Of a DNA stretch of 64,000 bases, positions 26,201-38,000 are shown piece after piece (the stretch's first letter is position 1; each line of letters opens with the position of its first letter). Location: the NCBI GenBank assembly GCA_964035545.1, contig OZ037769.1, positions 11,355,133-11,419,132 of the forward strand, given 5' to 3'. The notes under the pieces are model-generated. The model ran no database searches. It was not told where the DNA came from and saw nothing but the letters and a program-made list of their open reading frames with translations. Both the position numbers and the translations under genes were made by a program. This DNA is from Bugula neritina (Eukaryota > Bryozoa > Gymnolaemata > Cheilostomatida > Bugulidae).

Positions 26201-29200
26201 AGGGGAAACTTTAGGTATTACCTCCCCATGAGATCTGGTTCCGCCCGAGCGATCAAACTGGCAATGAACTCCACATTGTTACGGATATGCAAGTGCATCG
26301 TCTTCTTGGAAAATTTGATACCATCATACATGGCAGGGCAGTAACTCTTGTCCTTGCTCTTACCATCATCTCCTTTCAGTAGTCCGTGGGCATGCAGCAC
26401 CTTGTTCTTGCACTCTGTACAGAATCTGTAAACAAAGTAACCAGCTCTCACCATATCAGCACACATTCTAATTGTATAGTACACTATTACATAATCTCAA
26501 TACAAGCGAGTGACAAAATCCAAACTTATTAGTATTACTATTAATAAATAAAAACTACATTACTGTATTCAGTCATTATCTTTCACTGCACAAGTCAAGA
26601 GAACAATCAGAATATTTTGATAAACAACATGATTTGCATGTAGTGAATAAGCTGAAGACACAGTTAATCCTGAAAAGCCACCACGGAACTCTTCAACCAA
26701 ATTTGTTGCAGCCCCCAGTGACTTGGAGGAAAGAGTAGTAGTGGTGTATGAGCTAGACCGACTAACCTGTGCTTCTCCAAGTACACCCCCATAGCCTCTT
26801 TCAGCTTCTCATACTCTATCTTCAGAACTTCATCTCTGCATTCCGGGGACAGGAGAGCCCATAGGTCTACCCAGTTGCTGACACAAAGAGAACAATGTAG
26901 GTAGATTACCACCAACAACACAGTGGCAGCAGCAATAACAATATTAAAACCTTTCAGCAGAATATGCCAAAACAATACAGTTGATTTATTAGAAAACATG
27001 AATCATATATATGGTTACAACAATGTTAGCATAGAAATTAAAATCAATGACATAATGAGCATTACAAGAAAACAAAATGACTAATATGACTAATTACAAC
27101 ATTGATATATTGGTTGATTGGTATATTGATTGATTGCTAACAAAAAATCAATATTAATTAAAAAGTGCCACAAAACAAAATGTTTCATAATTTTCAGGAG
27201 CAGTGAGATAGAGCTTACCTGGTGGACTTGTTCTTCTGGGTGTCTAGGGAATGGAGCTGGCACCTTTTGTTCTTCTTACTACGGGGAATCATCGTCACAA
27301 AATCACGAAGTTTGTTTCTAAAACAGTTGGTAGCAGTGGATAGCACAAGTTTACACCTTGCCCAGCTTCAACTACAGGTTGTGAGCTTTCATTTCACAAA
27401 ATAGGTATTAAAAATAAGAAACTGTGAGAGTAACCCATTATGAGCCTGACTTGAATAACAAACACTGGTAATATAACACTCATGTGAAACCCTGTAAGCA
27501 CATTCGTACAACATCTAGAAAACATTTTAGCATGCTAAACCAGTAAAATACACACCCATGAACATAAAACAGCGCAAAAAGTAGCTTTGGATCTTCCTTG
27601 TAGTTCTTTTTCAGAGTAATCTGGCAGCGTTTACCTTTCGTCTTGGTAATTTGCATAGGGTCCAGAGTTTTATTACCTGACAAGGCGAGATGCTCCAGCA
27701 TTCTCTCCACACTGTCATAGTAAAAGGAATGTGCAATAAGTTTGTTGTTACAATCTATATTTGGTTTTTGAATAATCAAATGAATACAGGTCAAAGAACT
27801 GCAATGTTATAATGGTGGTGCTGTTTAAATGACACTAACACAAAAATATAAAAACAAACTTTTTAATCTGTTTATTGGTATTCACATACACTGCTTTTCC
27901 ATTACTTCGCATTATGCGAATGGATGCTCACGGATGAATTTATGGTTGCAGTTTGCATTAACTTATGGTTGTGGTTTCAGTCGATGCAACTGTTTCCAAA
28001 CACTGAATGAAAAATCCATTCGCAAAGCTTGAAAATGTAGTGATAGTACGATTCAAGTGAATCAAACTATTTTCTACTGTCAAGAGTCATTAAAAATTGC
28101 CAGAAGAAGGAATTGTGTTTTACCTTTTCCGACACCCAACGCAAGGCACAAGACACGCTAGTTGCTCAGCTATCTCACTCTGGTCAGTGGTAGTGGCAGC
28201 CAGTCTCTCGTTCACATTCAAACTGAGATACTTGGCGACAAATCGCTCGACATCAGATTTTTTATTGCTACCTAAACCGCAGTTGACGCAGTTATCAGGG
28301 AACTGTAGAACCATCTGAAAGATACACAAACTTACTAGAGTTTGCCCACTCACATCTTACATTATCAATTGCTATAATTAATCTTTACAATATGAAAGTA
28401 AATATGAAACTAAAGGCAGCGTTTACATTTCACAGTAGTAATTTTTTAGTCAATCAATGATTTTAGACAATGATGTGCTATTAAGTATATGAAATTGTTT
28501 CTGATGACGTACATTGTGTTTATATTTGATAACCTAAAACACTACAGCGAATTATTAAAACAAAAACATTTTATAAGCAGTTGAAAGTAAGCATAGATAT
28601 AGTTCATTGAAATTTAGAATTTAATTAGTTTACCAACATGACCAGCTATATCATCATAGGGCCACTTTAGTGAGATGGTAAAGAAGGCAATGGATATTTG
28701 TACTTATTACCTTTTGTATCATTATAAAAAATAGGACTAAGTGATCTTAACGACATGGTGTTTGTAGACTGTAAAGATATATTTTGTGATATAGACATAA
28801 AAGCATTATATTTGGTTGACCCTAAGTAACTGTCGAAGCAAATATAAATGCCGAGTAAACAGTAACCCCATATTCCTAACAGCTATTATAGGTATAAGTT
28901 TCTGTTGTCTTGATTGTGTAAATAAAACTAGTGAAGTTACAAATACACTCATAGTGTCAGTCACGGCATAACTTTCAAAGTTACCAAATCACATGCTCAA
29001 AAAGTAAATTAAAATTTGAGTCAAATTTAAACTAAGATCAGCATCAACTTGCACTCAATCTCAGACTAATAAAGGTAATTGAAACAGTAATTAATTATGA
29101 TTACAATTAGTATTACCAAATCAAACTATCATAATCATATGATTGTTAAGCTCACTAATGCCCAATTTTATTTATTATCCTTCAACACCAACTTTAAGTT

Positions 29201-30472
29201 GGCCTGAACAAAAAACTGAGTAAAAACAATTATAAATATGTTTAGGATAAAAATAGAAAATCACACATAGCATTACTCATAGCCATTCTCATTTTAATAT
29301 TAGCAATACAAGTCTGATACTAAGTCAAATGTCATTGTCAATGGTAGTGTTATTGTATTGAAATTAGACTGCACCAGTAAGTGTTACTATAACTGTACGA
29401 GTATGTTGCTTATAGTAAACGTAATGTTATACTAGCACTTACAGGTTATCTTATAGTATAAGTATAAGCGACGTACGAAGTTGATTCAGTTATCAATATT
29501 ATAACTAAGGATAATATTATACTTATATATAGAGTTGATGTTATAGAAAAGCTGAAATTTTAACTTTAAGTTTAAGCTCAGAGTTTCAGCTAGAGTTACA
29601 GCTCATGCTATACTGATACTCATACCAATAGTGACACCTGTAGTGATATTCATATTGATAGTGATACTTATAATCATACTCACAGTCACAGATATCATAA
29701 TAATTATTATAGACAAATTAATTTAGTATGTTAATAACATTTAGAAGTAACATAACCATTAATTAATAACTAATCTGGTAAACCCTAATGAGTTTGACTT
29801 TGAGTATGACCAATTCCTAAATCGAAGACTTAGACTAATGATTAAAATTAATTTTAAAATATCAACTTTAACATATAAATTAACTATAACTATACTTACT
29901 TACTTAAATTAACTATAACTATAAGTATAATCATTTTAATTTAGTTCTACTTTTCGTTTTACTTTTACTTTTAGCTAACAAGTATTGACTTTGAGTAAAA
30001 TGTCTCAGTCTTATGCTTCAAAATTTTTATTTTATGGTCAATTTTGGTGATGCCAATGGTACTGATACAACCTGGACCAGTACTGCTAGTGCTAGTTTGT
30101 GTTACTACTACTAGTAGTACTACAACTAGTAGTAGTAGTATTACTACTACTAGTACTAGTAGTAGTACTAGTACTAGGTCTAGTAGTAGTAGTACTACAA
30201 ACTCAAAGCCATATAAAGATGCAGTCAGTGTTACTGTTACAAATTGAAATACTAATAGTAATAGTAATACTAATCATACTAAATAATGATAAAGTGATAA
30301 TCATAGTGATAGTGCATTAACCTCAAATTTAACATAGCCATAATGATAAACATTTTGATTTAATTTTATATTTACATACCGTCGCCTTTTCTTCTAAAAC
30401 TAATGGCATTTGACGCTGAGCAAATACATGGTCTATATTTTGATTTTTTACAACAGACACTAGTTTTGCCAT
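23234..30472 (-). CDS. GGNBP2: Gametogenetin-binding protein 2 homologue
   Basis: GGNBP2 (ZNF403) is a conserved zinc-finger-like animal protein linked in mammals to spermatogenesis and growth control. Thirteen exons join on the minus strand: 30380-30472, 28124-28314, 27556-27711, 27219-27317, 26767-26877, 26222-26425, 25863-26031, 25431-25592, 24784-25027, 24171-24356, 23769-23854, 23541-23681, 23234-23419. They give 675 aa (human 697). Matches to the family include the N-terminus MA(K/R)LV, LVPCVGCRKSVER (C89, C92), LFYVHG, SKKNKRCQLHSLDTQK, CTECKNKVLHAHGLLKG, FIASLIARAEPD, RRERHAKTLDIAQEEVLTCL and EKQGIS-type QGISQLELLCSEF. A Lys-rich segment follows, then Cys/Ser-rich low-complexity exons 9-10 with DYGYSSGPDS. 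The C-terminal LNEDADSSEFITEKEMEDF aligns with the human end. Exons 9-12 are poorly conserved and rest on splice phase and open frame. Confidence 0.95.
24045..24157. repeat. About 35-bp tandem repeat in GGNBP2 intron 10
   Basis: Roughly three and a half imperfect copies of a unit of the form ATTACAATTCAACCTCCAAT plus about 15 further bases lie between exons 10 and 11. The ORF reading MRVNITIHPPIKTNITIQ is a product of this repeat. Confidence 0.8.
24484..24680 (+). mobile_element. tRNA-derived SINE, copy 1
   Basis: This lies in GGNBP2 intron 9, antisense to the gene. The head looks like a tRNA: an A-box-like TTAGAGCGCTGG and a perfect B box GGTTCGAACCC at 24520-24530, but no acceptor stem closes. 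The unrelated body (AGCATCCAGTCGTAATTGCT, ACCCTTTC, GACTATAAACTT) is shared with the copy at 32834-33030. It ends in a T-rich stretch. A tRNA head with a shared non-tRNA body defines a SINE. Confidence 0.85.
30045..30260. repeat. TAG/TAC trinucleotide-phased repeat in GGNBP2 intron 1
   Basis: A 3-bp-phased field of ACTAGTAGT and TACTACTAG words, largely strand-symmetric, fills the middle of the first intron. It encodes low-complexity Ser/Thr or Leu/Val ORFs in several frames and is not coding. Confidence 0.85.
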
Positions 30473-32044
30473 ATTCATAGAATTTGGTATTTCAATTTCA
30501 GTATTTGGAGATGATTATTGAAGGTCAATTGGACTAGCGTTCATCTCAGTCAAACCGTGGCGTATTAGTACAGTAACTCTATTGACTATTCATTTACTTG
30601 CAGTCAACATTCAATTTCATATGCCTATGGCTTTGCACGGTAGTCATACGTTGTTCAAACTTATGGTCTCCTTATAATACTTTTGTTTTAAAATTTTATT
30701 AAATATTTTAAAACATTTATAATTTTAAATTGTATTTGACTTTAAAAATTTGTAAAAATAATTTTGAATTGAAAACAGATATCGGAAATATTTTACAACT
30801 ATCTAACTTCCTACTTTCACCCCACTCGCTTAGCTAGGACCTCAGCGGCAACTGTCTTCATTCAAACTATAAATAAAAGAGATGTTGTAAAACTTCAAAG
30901 CCATTGAAATGGAATATATATTTTTTAATTAATTGTTTAAAATTATATATTTCAATCTGTTATGAATTATAATTATTTGTGGCACCAGCTGAAACTAAAA
31001 TTAAATTAGAAACTCAAACTGAAAGTCAGACTGAAACTCAAAGTGAAAGTAAAGCTAAAACTTTAACTCAAATTTTTAGTTTTACCTTCACTTTGTCTTT
31101 TAGTTTAAGTTTTTAATTCAATGTCAGTTTGCACCATAACTAATAGTTAAAAGTTGAGTTTGAAAAATTTAAGTTCAAGTTGTTACAGTTGCACCTGCAC
31201 TTTAAGTTTAAGTTCAACTTGGAGTTGAACTACTACTAGTATTACTATTAGCATTATTATTAGTAATACTACTAGGTCTAGTATTACTACTTACTAGGTG
31301 ATTTAAATTTGCATTTCAAATTTTTAGTTTAATTTTCAATTGATTTTAGTTTATATAGTAAGTTTAATATTTCATAATCATTTAATTTTAGTAATACTTT
31401 TTGAGATTTTCATTCTTAACCTGAACTTTTAAGCAGTCTGAGTTGGAGTCTAGAAATACTAAGGGTAAGTAGACATAAATGTGGAATTCATTTGATACAC
31501 TTAAATTGCTTGTAATAGTTATACTAAATCTAGTACTTATAGTTATAGTAATATACTAATACTAATACTAATAGTATTAGCATTAAACTTGTAGTTGTAT
31601 TCAAACTCAATCGCTAAATATTGAATATTCAATGTAGATTCAATAATTCATATTGATATTTAATTTTCTGTTGGACATTAAAATATCAATATGTATAACA
31701 TTAAATCAAAGTCAAAATGTTGTACTCACTTGATCTTATTGATACTTAAACTAAATCAATATGAATATGATTGTGATTTATCATTCAAGCAATAAAGGCT
31801 TGTTAAGCAAACATTAGTGACAGTGTGCCTGGTGCGATTTGCTTTTTAGCTGTCTAATTTATATAATTTTTGTTATATTATGGTAAAACTGCATAATAAA
31901 TTTATTTTATTTTCGATATAGTTTGAGAAATACTGTTTCATTTTATAGGCATTATGTTCTTGGCAGATTGTTATACCAATGTGATGAGTTCACAGACTGA
32001 TAAAGATAGTTTATAATGCTTCATTGAGTATCCTCTCTTACAGC
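30473..32044. other. Divergent intergenic region between GGNBP2 and DDX55
   Basis: About 1.57 kb separates the start codons of the divergent genes, so both promoters should lie here. Much of it is cryptic repeat: GAAACT/CAAAGT hexamers with their complement at 31010-31105, AAGTTC/AAGTTT words at 31145-31225 and TAG/TAC triplets at 31225-31290 and 31540-31585. No exon was seen. Confidence 0.6.
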
Positions 32045-35000
32045 ATGTCTAAGCATATTAACCAGGATTGGTCCAAAATAAATTATACTCTTCAACCAAA
32101 GATATCGGAAACACTAAAAAGACTTAATTTTGTCACTCCTACACCAGTCCAAGTGAGTTATATGTTGACAAAGTTTAGCATTCTATAGTAATATTTTCAA
32201 CCGAATTTGTTTCTGGTCATGCTCAGAAATAAAAATTATTATTTGATTCATGCTTCGACAACTTGAAGCACTCAATAATCCTGGTTTATATTCAACTTGT
32301 GTAAAATTTCCGTAGGTAATAATTATGTAATTAATCAAGTTCTGAAGTTTTGTATTGAGTTATGTTATGTTTACACAATATTTTAAGATGTTGAGAAATG
32401 TTAACTGGAGCTTTTTGTTTCATAAGAAGTGTTATATGTTGTTTTGTGACTTACAATTATGAAGTTACATAAATTTTGAAATTTCAACTCCAAATAGTAA
32501 TTTTATGTGCTAAATAAAGAATTATGATTTATTAAATAGTATGCAGTCACTGAAGTTTTGGTGATCATTCTATTCAGTGTTTGTCATTTTTCATGAAATC
32601 CTGATACTTTTGAGGTAAATATAATTATGCTGTTGATTTTTAGGCAGCGTGTATCCCATTGCTCTCACAGAACAAAGATGTTGCGGCAGAAGCTGTTACT
32701 GGTAGTGGGAAAACTCTCGCTTTTCTCATACCTTTGTTGGAGATCTTATGTAAGCGAAAACCTCCCCTGAAGAAAAATGAGGTGACTATTTTATTATTTT
32801 ATCCTCTGCTATCTTAATCTTTTTAGAGAGTCTGGGGGTTAGAGCACATGGCTTAGTAAGTACAGAGTCGTGGGTTTGAGCCCCAGTAAATGCCATTGGT
32901 GTTGTTAGGAAGAGCATCCAGTCATAATTGCTCCTGTGCCACTTATGAAAAATTCCTTAGCCACTTGAAAACCCTTTCCATCAGAGGTTTCTCACAAGAG
33001 TGGTGACTATAAACTTACATCAGTTTTTTCATCTGCATCTTTTGAGGGATACTCCAGTTTTATTGTTCTAATATTACTAATTCTCGTCTACCTTTGCATG
33101 TCAAATGCAATTTTGATAACATCCATAAGACTAACAAGTTTGCTAGTGATCAGTTATCTCTAACTTTGGTACTAAAGGATTTTAATGACCGTAAGATAGA
33201 TATTAGTGTTACTAGATAAAATAATAGCAGTAGGGGGTATATGAGTGTTATTTGTAAAGTTGAGATTTAAAATGAGTAAAAGCCCAAAGCAATGAATCTT
33301 GGAATTTGTAGATTTATTATTTTGTAAACTATAAAGCTGCGGAAACATTGATCATTGTAATGATGTTTGGTAGATAGGTGCGCTGATTATCTCCCCAACA
33401 AGAGAGCTGGCTACGCAGATCAGTCAGGTTTTGGACGAGTTCCTCAAAAGCCTACCTCAGTTTACTAGAGGACTTTTCATTGGAGGCAGGCATATTGATG
33501 ATGACGTTAAGCTTTTACATTCACAAGGGTATGTTGCATAGGTATTCTAGGTAGTATAACAAATTATACAGCACATACGAGATCTGAGCTGTTGCTAAAG
33601 TGTTCAATAAGTTGCAAAGTTTGTTGAATTGTGGGAGCTAGTTATAATAACTAAATTAAGTAGAATGTGTATCCAGAGAAATACTGTGTGCTATGAAAAA
33701 CGCTCATTAGATTGATATATTTAAAATTTATTAGGAGTTGTCTTTTCAGAGGTAACGAACGCACAACTAAAAGCCAACAATAACTGTAAAGTTTATTTTT
33801 TTGATAATATTTTAAATAATCTCTACAAAATCTCTTTAAAAATCTGCCTCTATGATTTTTATTTGATTTGATTTTTGTTATGTATGTTCTTGAAATAAAG
33901 TTTCGGAGTAGTAATTTAGATATTTTGAACAAATCCTGTTGCACTTTTGTCCTTGAAAAAAAGAAATTTTTGCATAAATATTTCCAAAAACTTTTGCTTT
34001 TAAAAAGTTTATTGTAGTAATTCTAGCAGGGCTTATATTTGTGTTGAACCAGATGTCACATTATGATTGGTACACCCGGCAGACTGGAAGAGTTGCTTCA
34101 GAAGAAAACTGATCAAATCAATCTTGGCAAATCAGTAAAACAGCTGGTAGGATTATTTACTAAACTTGCTGTCTTACTATTTCAATAAATGGCATTGCAT
34201 TGCAGAATTATTATACATATATGGCTAGAGAATTGTTTAACTTATAATTTATTAAATTACTGCAGAATGTTTTGAAATTGTCAGTTAAATAAATTAACTA
34301 GAAATACTCGGTAGTTTAATTCCTAAATGCATTTCTTGTTGGTGCTGACATCACATAATAATATAGATACGTTGTTGTTTCTCACACCAAGGCTGTTGAG
34401 TATCTTTCATTGTGTTACAGGAGATTCTTATTCTAGATGAGGCCGACAGGATCCTGGACTTGGGGTTTGAAACCAGGTAAGGAGAGTATTACACCTTCGT
34501 GTGTAAGCCTTTGCAAAAGTCTGTCATACTATCCATAGCTTGTTATAGATACTAATCTCTGTCTACCAACTCTAGTTTACTGTTCACCATTTTCCACCCA
34601 GAACGTAATTATGGAAGTAATTTTGAATTTACTAAACATCCTCACTCTGGTGTAGCAGGTTATAAAGGTATGGAAACTGTACAAAGATATTGGCAATGTA
34701 GGTTTATTGGTTTAGTTTTTTAGTTCGAGGAGGTAAAAATGTTGTTGTCGCTATACTTCAGTACAACTCGAATAACAATGACTAACTGAGGTTATGTTCG
34801 ATATCTATTTGCAGTATCAACACAATCCTTCAGTACCTCCCAAAGCAAAGACGCACCGGCCTGTTTTCAGCCACTCAGACTGAGAAAGTTGTAGATCTGA
34901 TTAGGGCGGGACTGAGAAATCCGGTAAAAGTTAGAATAGTGGAGAAAGATGAGGCAACTGAAGGTGACAGTAAAATCCCTCTGGGTCTGTCCATATACTC

Positions 35001-38000
35001 AATGGTGAGTCTTACACTTGGCATACTAGTAGATACTGATCATAGATTGCTTTTTACATGCTTCTCTTGGAAATACCAACTTCTACTGTTCCCTAATCAT
35101 TCAGTTTATAGCTATTCTACAGACCAGAGCTTCATGTACATATCGCATTTCTCTTGTAACCATTTTTTCACATTTAGGCTCTTTTCAGCATTTTTGAGCA
35201 CATTAGGGCAACTATTAGCACATTTTAGCACATTTCTGCTTTTTTGGGCACGTGCTGAGGTGCCCAAACGTGCAGAAATGTGCTAATACTTTAGCATATT
35301 TAGGCCCTAAATGTGTTAAAAGGTGCCTCCGTGTGCTAGAACTGCCTAAATGTGCTGACAAATGCTCAAAAGTACCCAAATGTGCCAAAAAGTGCAGAAA
35401 TTTGCTAAATGTGTTAATAGGTGCTGATAGTTGCCCTGATATGCTCAAGGTGCTGAAAAGAGCTTAAATGAGCAAAAATGGACCAGGTGTTCTAACAAGT
35501 GCCCTAATGTGCTCAAAAGTGCCCAAATGTGCCAAAATGTGCTTAAATGTGTTAAAAGAGCCTAAATATGCTAAATTAGCACATTTTAGCACTTTTTGGC
35601 ACATTTGGGCACTTTTGACCTTTTGTCAGTACATTTAGGCAGTTCTAGCACGCTAGGGCACCTTTTAACCCATTTGGGCACTTTCCAGCACTTTTCAGTA
35701 CATCAGGGCAACTATTAGCAAATTTAGCACATTTTTGCACTTTTTGGCACGTTTGGGCATTTTTCAGCACCTTTCAGCACACTGGGGCAACTATTAGCAC
35801 ATTTAGCCCATTTTATATTTTCTTCATTGTAGAATATCCAATAAGTCTGTATTGAAAAATGTACTTGTTGTGGGTTTTTCGTGTAGGTTTGTGAAGCGGA
35901 TCAGAAGTTCAATCAACTGATATATTTCCTGAAGCAGAACAAGACCTCCAAACACATTGTGTTTTTTAGTACCTGTGCCTGCGTGGAATACTTCTCTAAG
36001 GCTATGCAGAGGTAGTTTATCACTCATGTTAATACTAGTAACTGAGGCTATGTTTATCACTCATGTTAATACTAGTAACTAAGGTTATGTTTATCACTCA
36101 TATTAATACTAGTAACTGAGGCTATGTTTATCACTCATGTTAATACTAGTAACTAAGGCTATGTTTATCACTCATGTTAATACTAGTAACTAAGGCTATG
36201 TTCATTACTCATGTTAATACTAGTAACTGAGGCTATGTTTATCACTAATGTTAATACTAGTAACTAAGGCTATGCAGAGTTAATTTCTCACTCATGTTAG
36301 CCACTACATTAGTAACTAAATCTGATTTATCTTAAAGTTGTGGAAAACTAGCGTAGATAATGTAAGCTGGATGTATTTTCTGTAGAGAAAAGCAGTTAGC
36401 ATCTAAAACATTTGCTTGGCATTTTGTTAAAATCATTCCTATTCCAGCATTCAAATAATGGGGTGTAAAATTTACATAATATGTATAGATTTAATAGCTA
36501 GTGAATATGATAGGTAGAAAGTTGAAGTTTTTTTAATAGTCTGAGTCAGGGTTGGGGTCAATTACATGTGAATGTAATTAATTACAATTACAATTACATC
36601 AAAATTGGTCAATTACAATTACAATTATAATTACAGGTAAAAAGTAATGTAATTCATTACAATTACATGGCAATGTAATTAATTACAATTACAATTACTT
36701 TTGTTCTTACAAGCAATAAATAGAAATTATGCAAGCTCCCTTATAGTATCCAAATACCAGGGGCAATTTTGACAGGGGTGAACCTCCTTTGTTCTCAACA
36801 GTGATACTATACTACCTAGACCAGTGGTTCCCAATCTTTTTCATACTATTCCCCCTTTCATAAATGTTGACTATTAATTACCCCCCATTCAAAGAGCGAA
36901 AAGATTTTATGACTTACTGAATGAGAATATATGATACAATGCAATATATTTTGTTCTATTATATTTGCATATAGTATATAATTATCATAATAGTAATATT
37001 ATCATTATTTTTGTGTTATAAAACACAGAGCAGTTCAAATATTAATGTTATGGCTTCAGTTGATGCTTTTGTGCCAGCTTGCTTAAGCCTGGCTCTGTTT
37101 ATGACCAGCCCCATCTTAAATCACCCTGCGGGTAAAGGTAGTTTCTCTTCTCTTTGAATTGATGAGAATCCTACCTCACACGGATAGGCGGTGCTGGATG
37201 GCACCAAAACTCTGCTTTGTCAGCTATGTGTGGGAAGAGTTTGCTTGTAGAAACCCAGAAATACTTTAGGGAAAAATGGCGCATGTAAAAATGTTAAACT
37301 TTTCCAAACTCAAACCCCGACCCCCCTAACTCAAACCCCCACCCCCAAACTCCAGAACCTCAAGTACAAACCTAAAATCCTCACCTCAAACCCTGTTTAA
37401 AACTCCAAACCCTCACCCCAACATTGAAGACATGTGCCATTTTACCTACTTTTCTATTTGTGCCCTTATTACTTGTACCGTTTCTACTGGACACCACCCA
37501 CAATCCATCAGTTGGAGAAGATTTCAAATCATCATTCATTGCTGAATTGTGAACCAACTCAATGAAATTCTCCTACGATTCCTCTAAAAACTGTTTAAGA
37601 AAGCGTTGCAATGGGTCACATTTGAAGCTAAGAGTCTAACTTTTTCTTTTTGGGAGGTAGCTCAGAGAAATACCGTTAAAACTTCATTAACAGTTCAGAA
37701 ATGAGAACAGGGAGAACAGGTGGTGTCCGGTAAAAATGGCGCAAGTAAAAATAGCCTTATTGGCACAAACAGAAAATTAGATAAAAAGGGCACATTTTCA
37801 ACTTTAGCTTTGAAGATTTGAATTGGGGGTTAGGTATTCAGATTGGGGAGTTTGAAGGTTTGGGAAAATTTAACACCAGTGTGCGATTTTTATCTGTGCC
37901 ATTTTTGCTTAAAATTGGAACAGGTTCTTCTCCTATCAAAGTTCATTGAGTGTGTGGAAAGACACCATGTTTTTGACAGAAACACCACCACTTTAGTGTA

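Noticed and set aside
35215-35467. Overlapping Cys/Lys-rich and His/Leu-rich ORFs on both strands
   Set aside because: They come from the AAATGTGC array in DDX55 intron 6, between exons 34815-35004 and 35887-36011.
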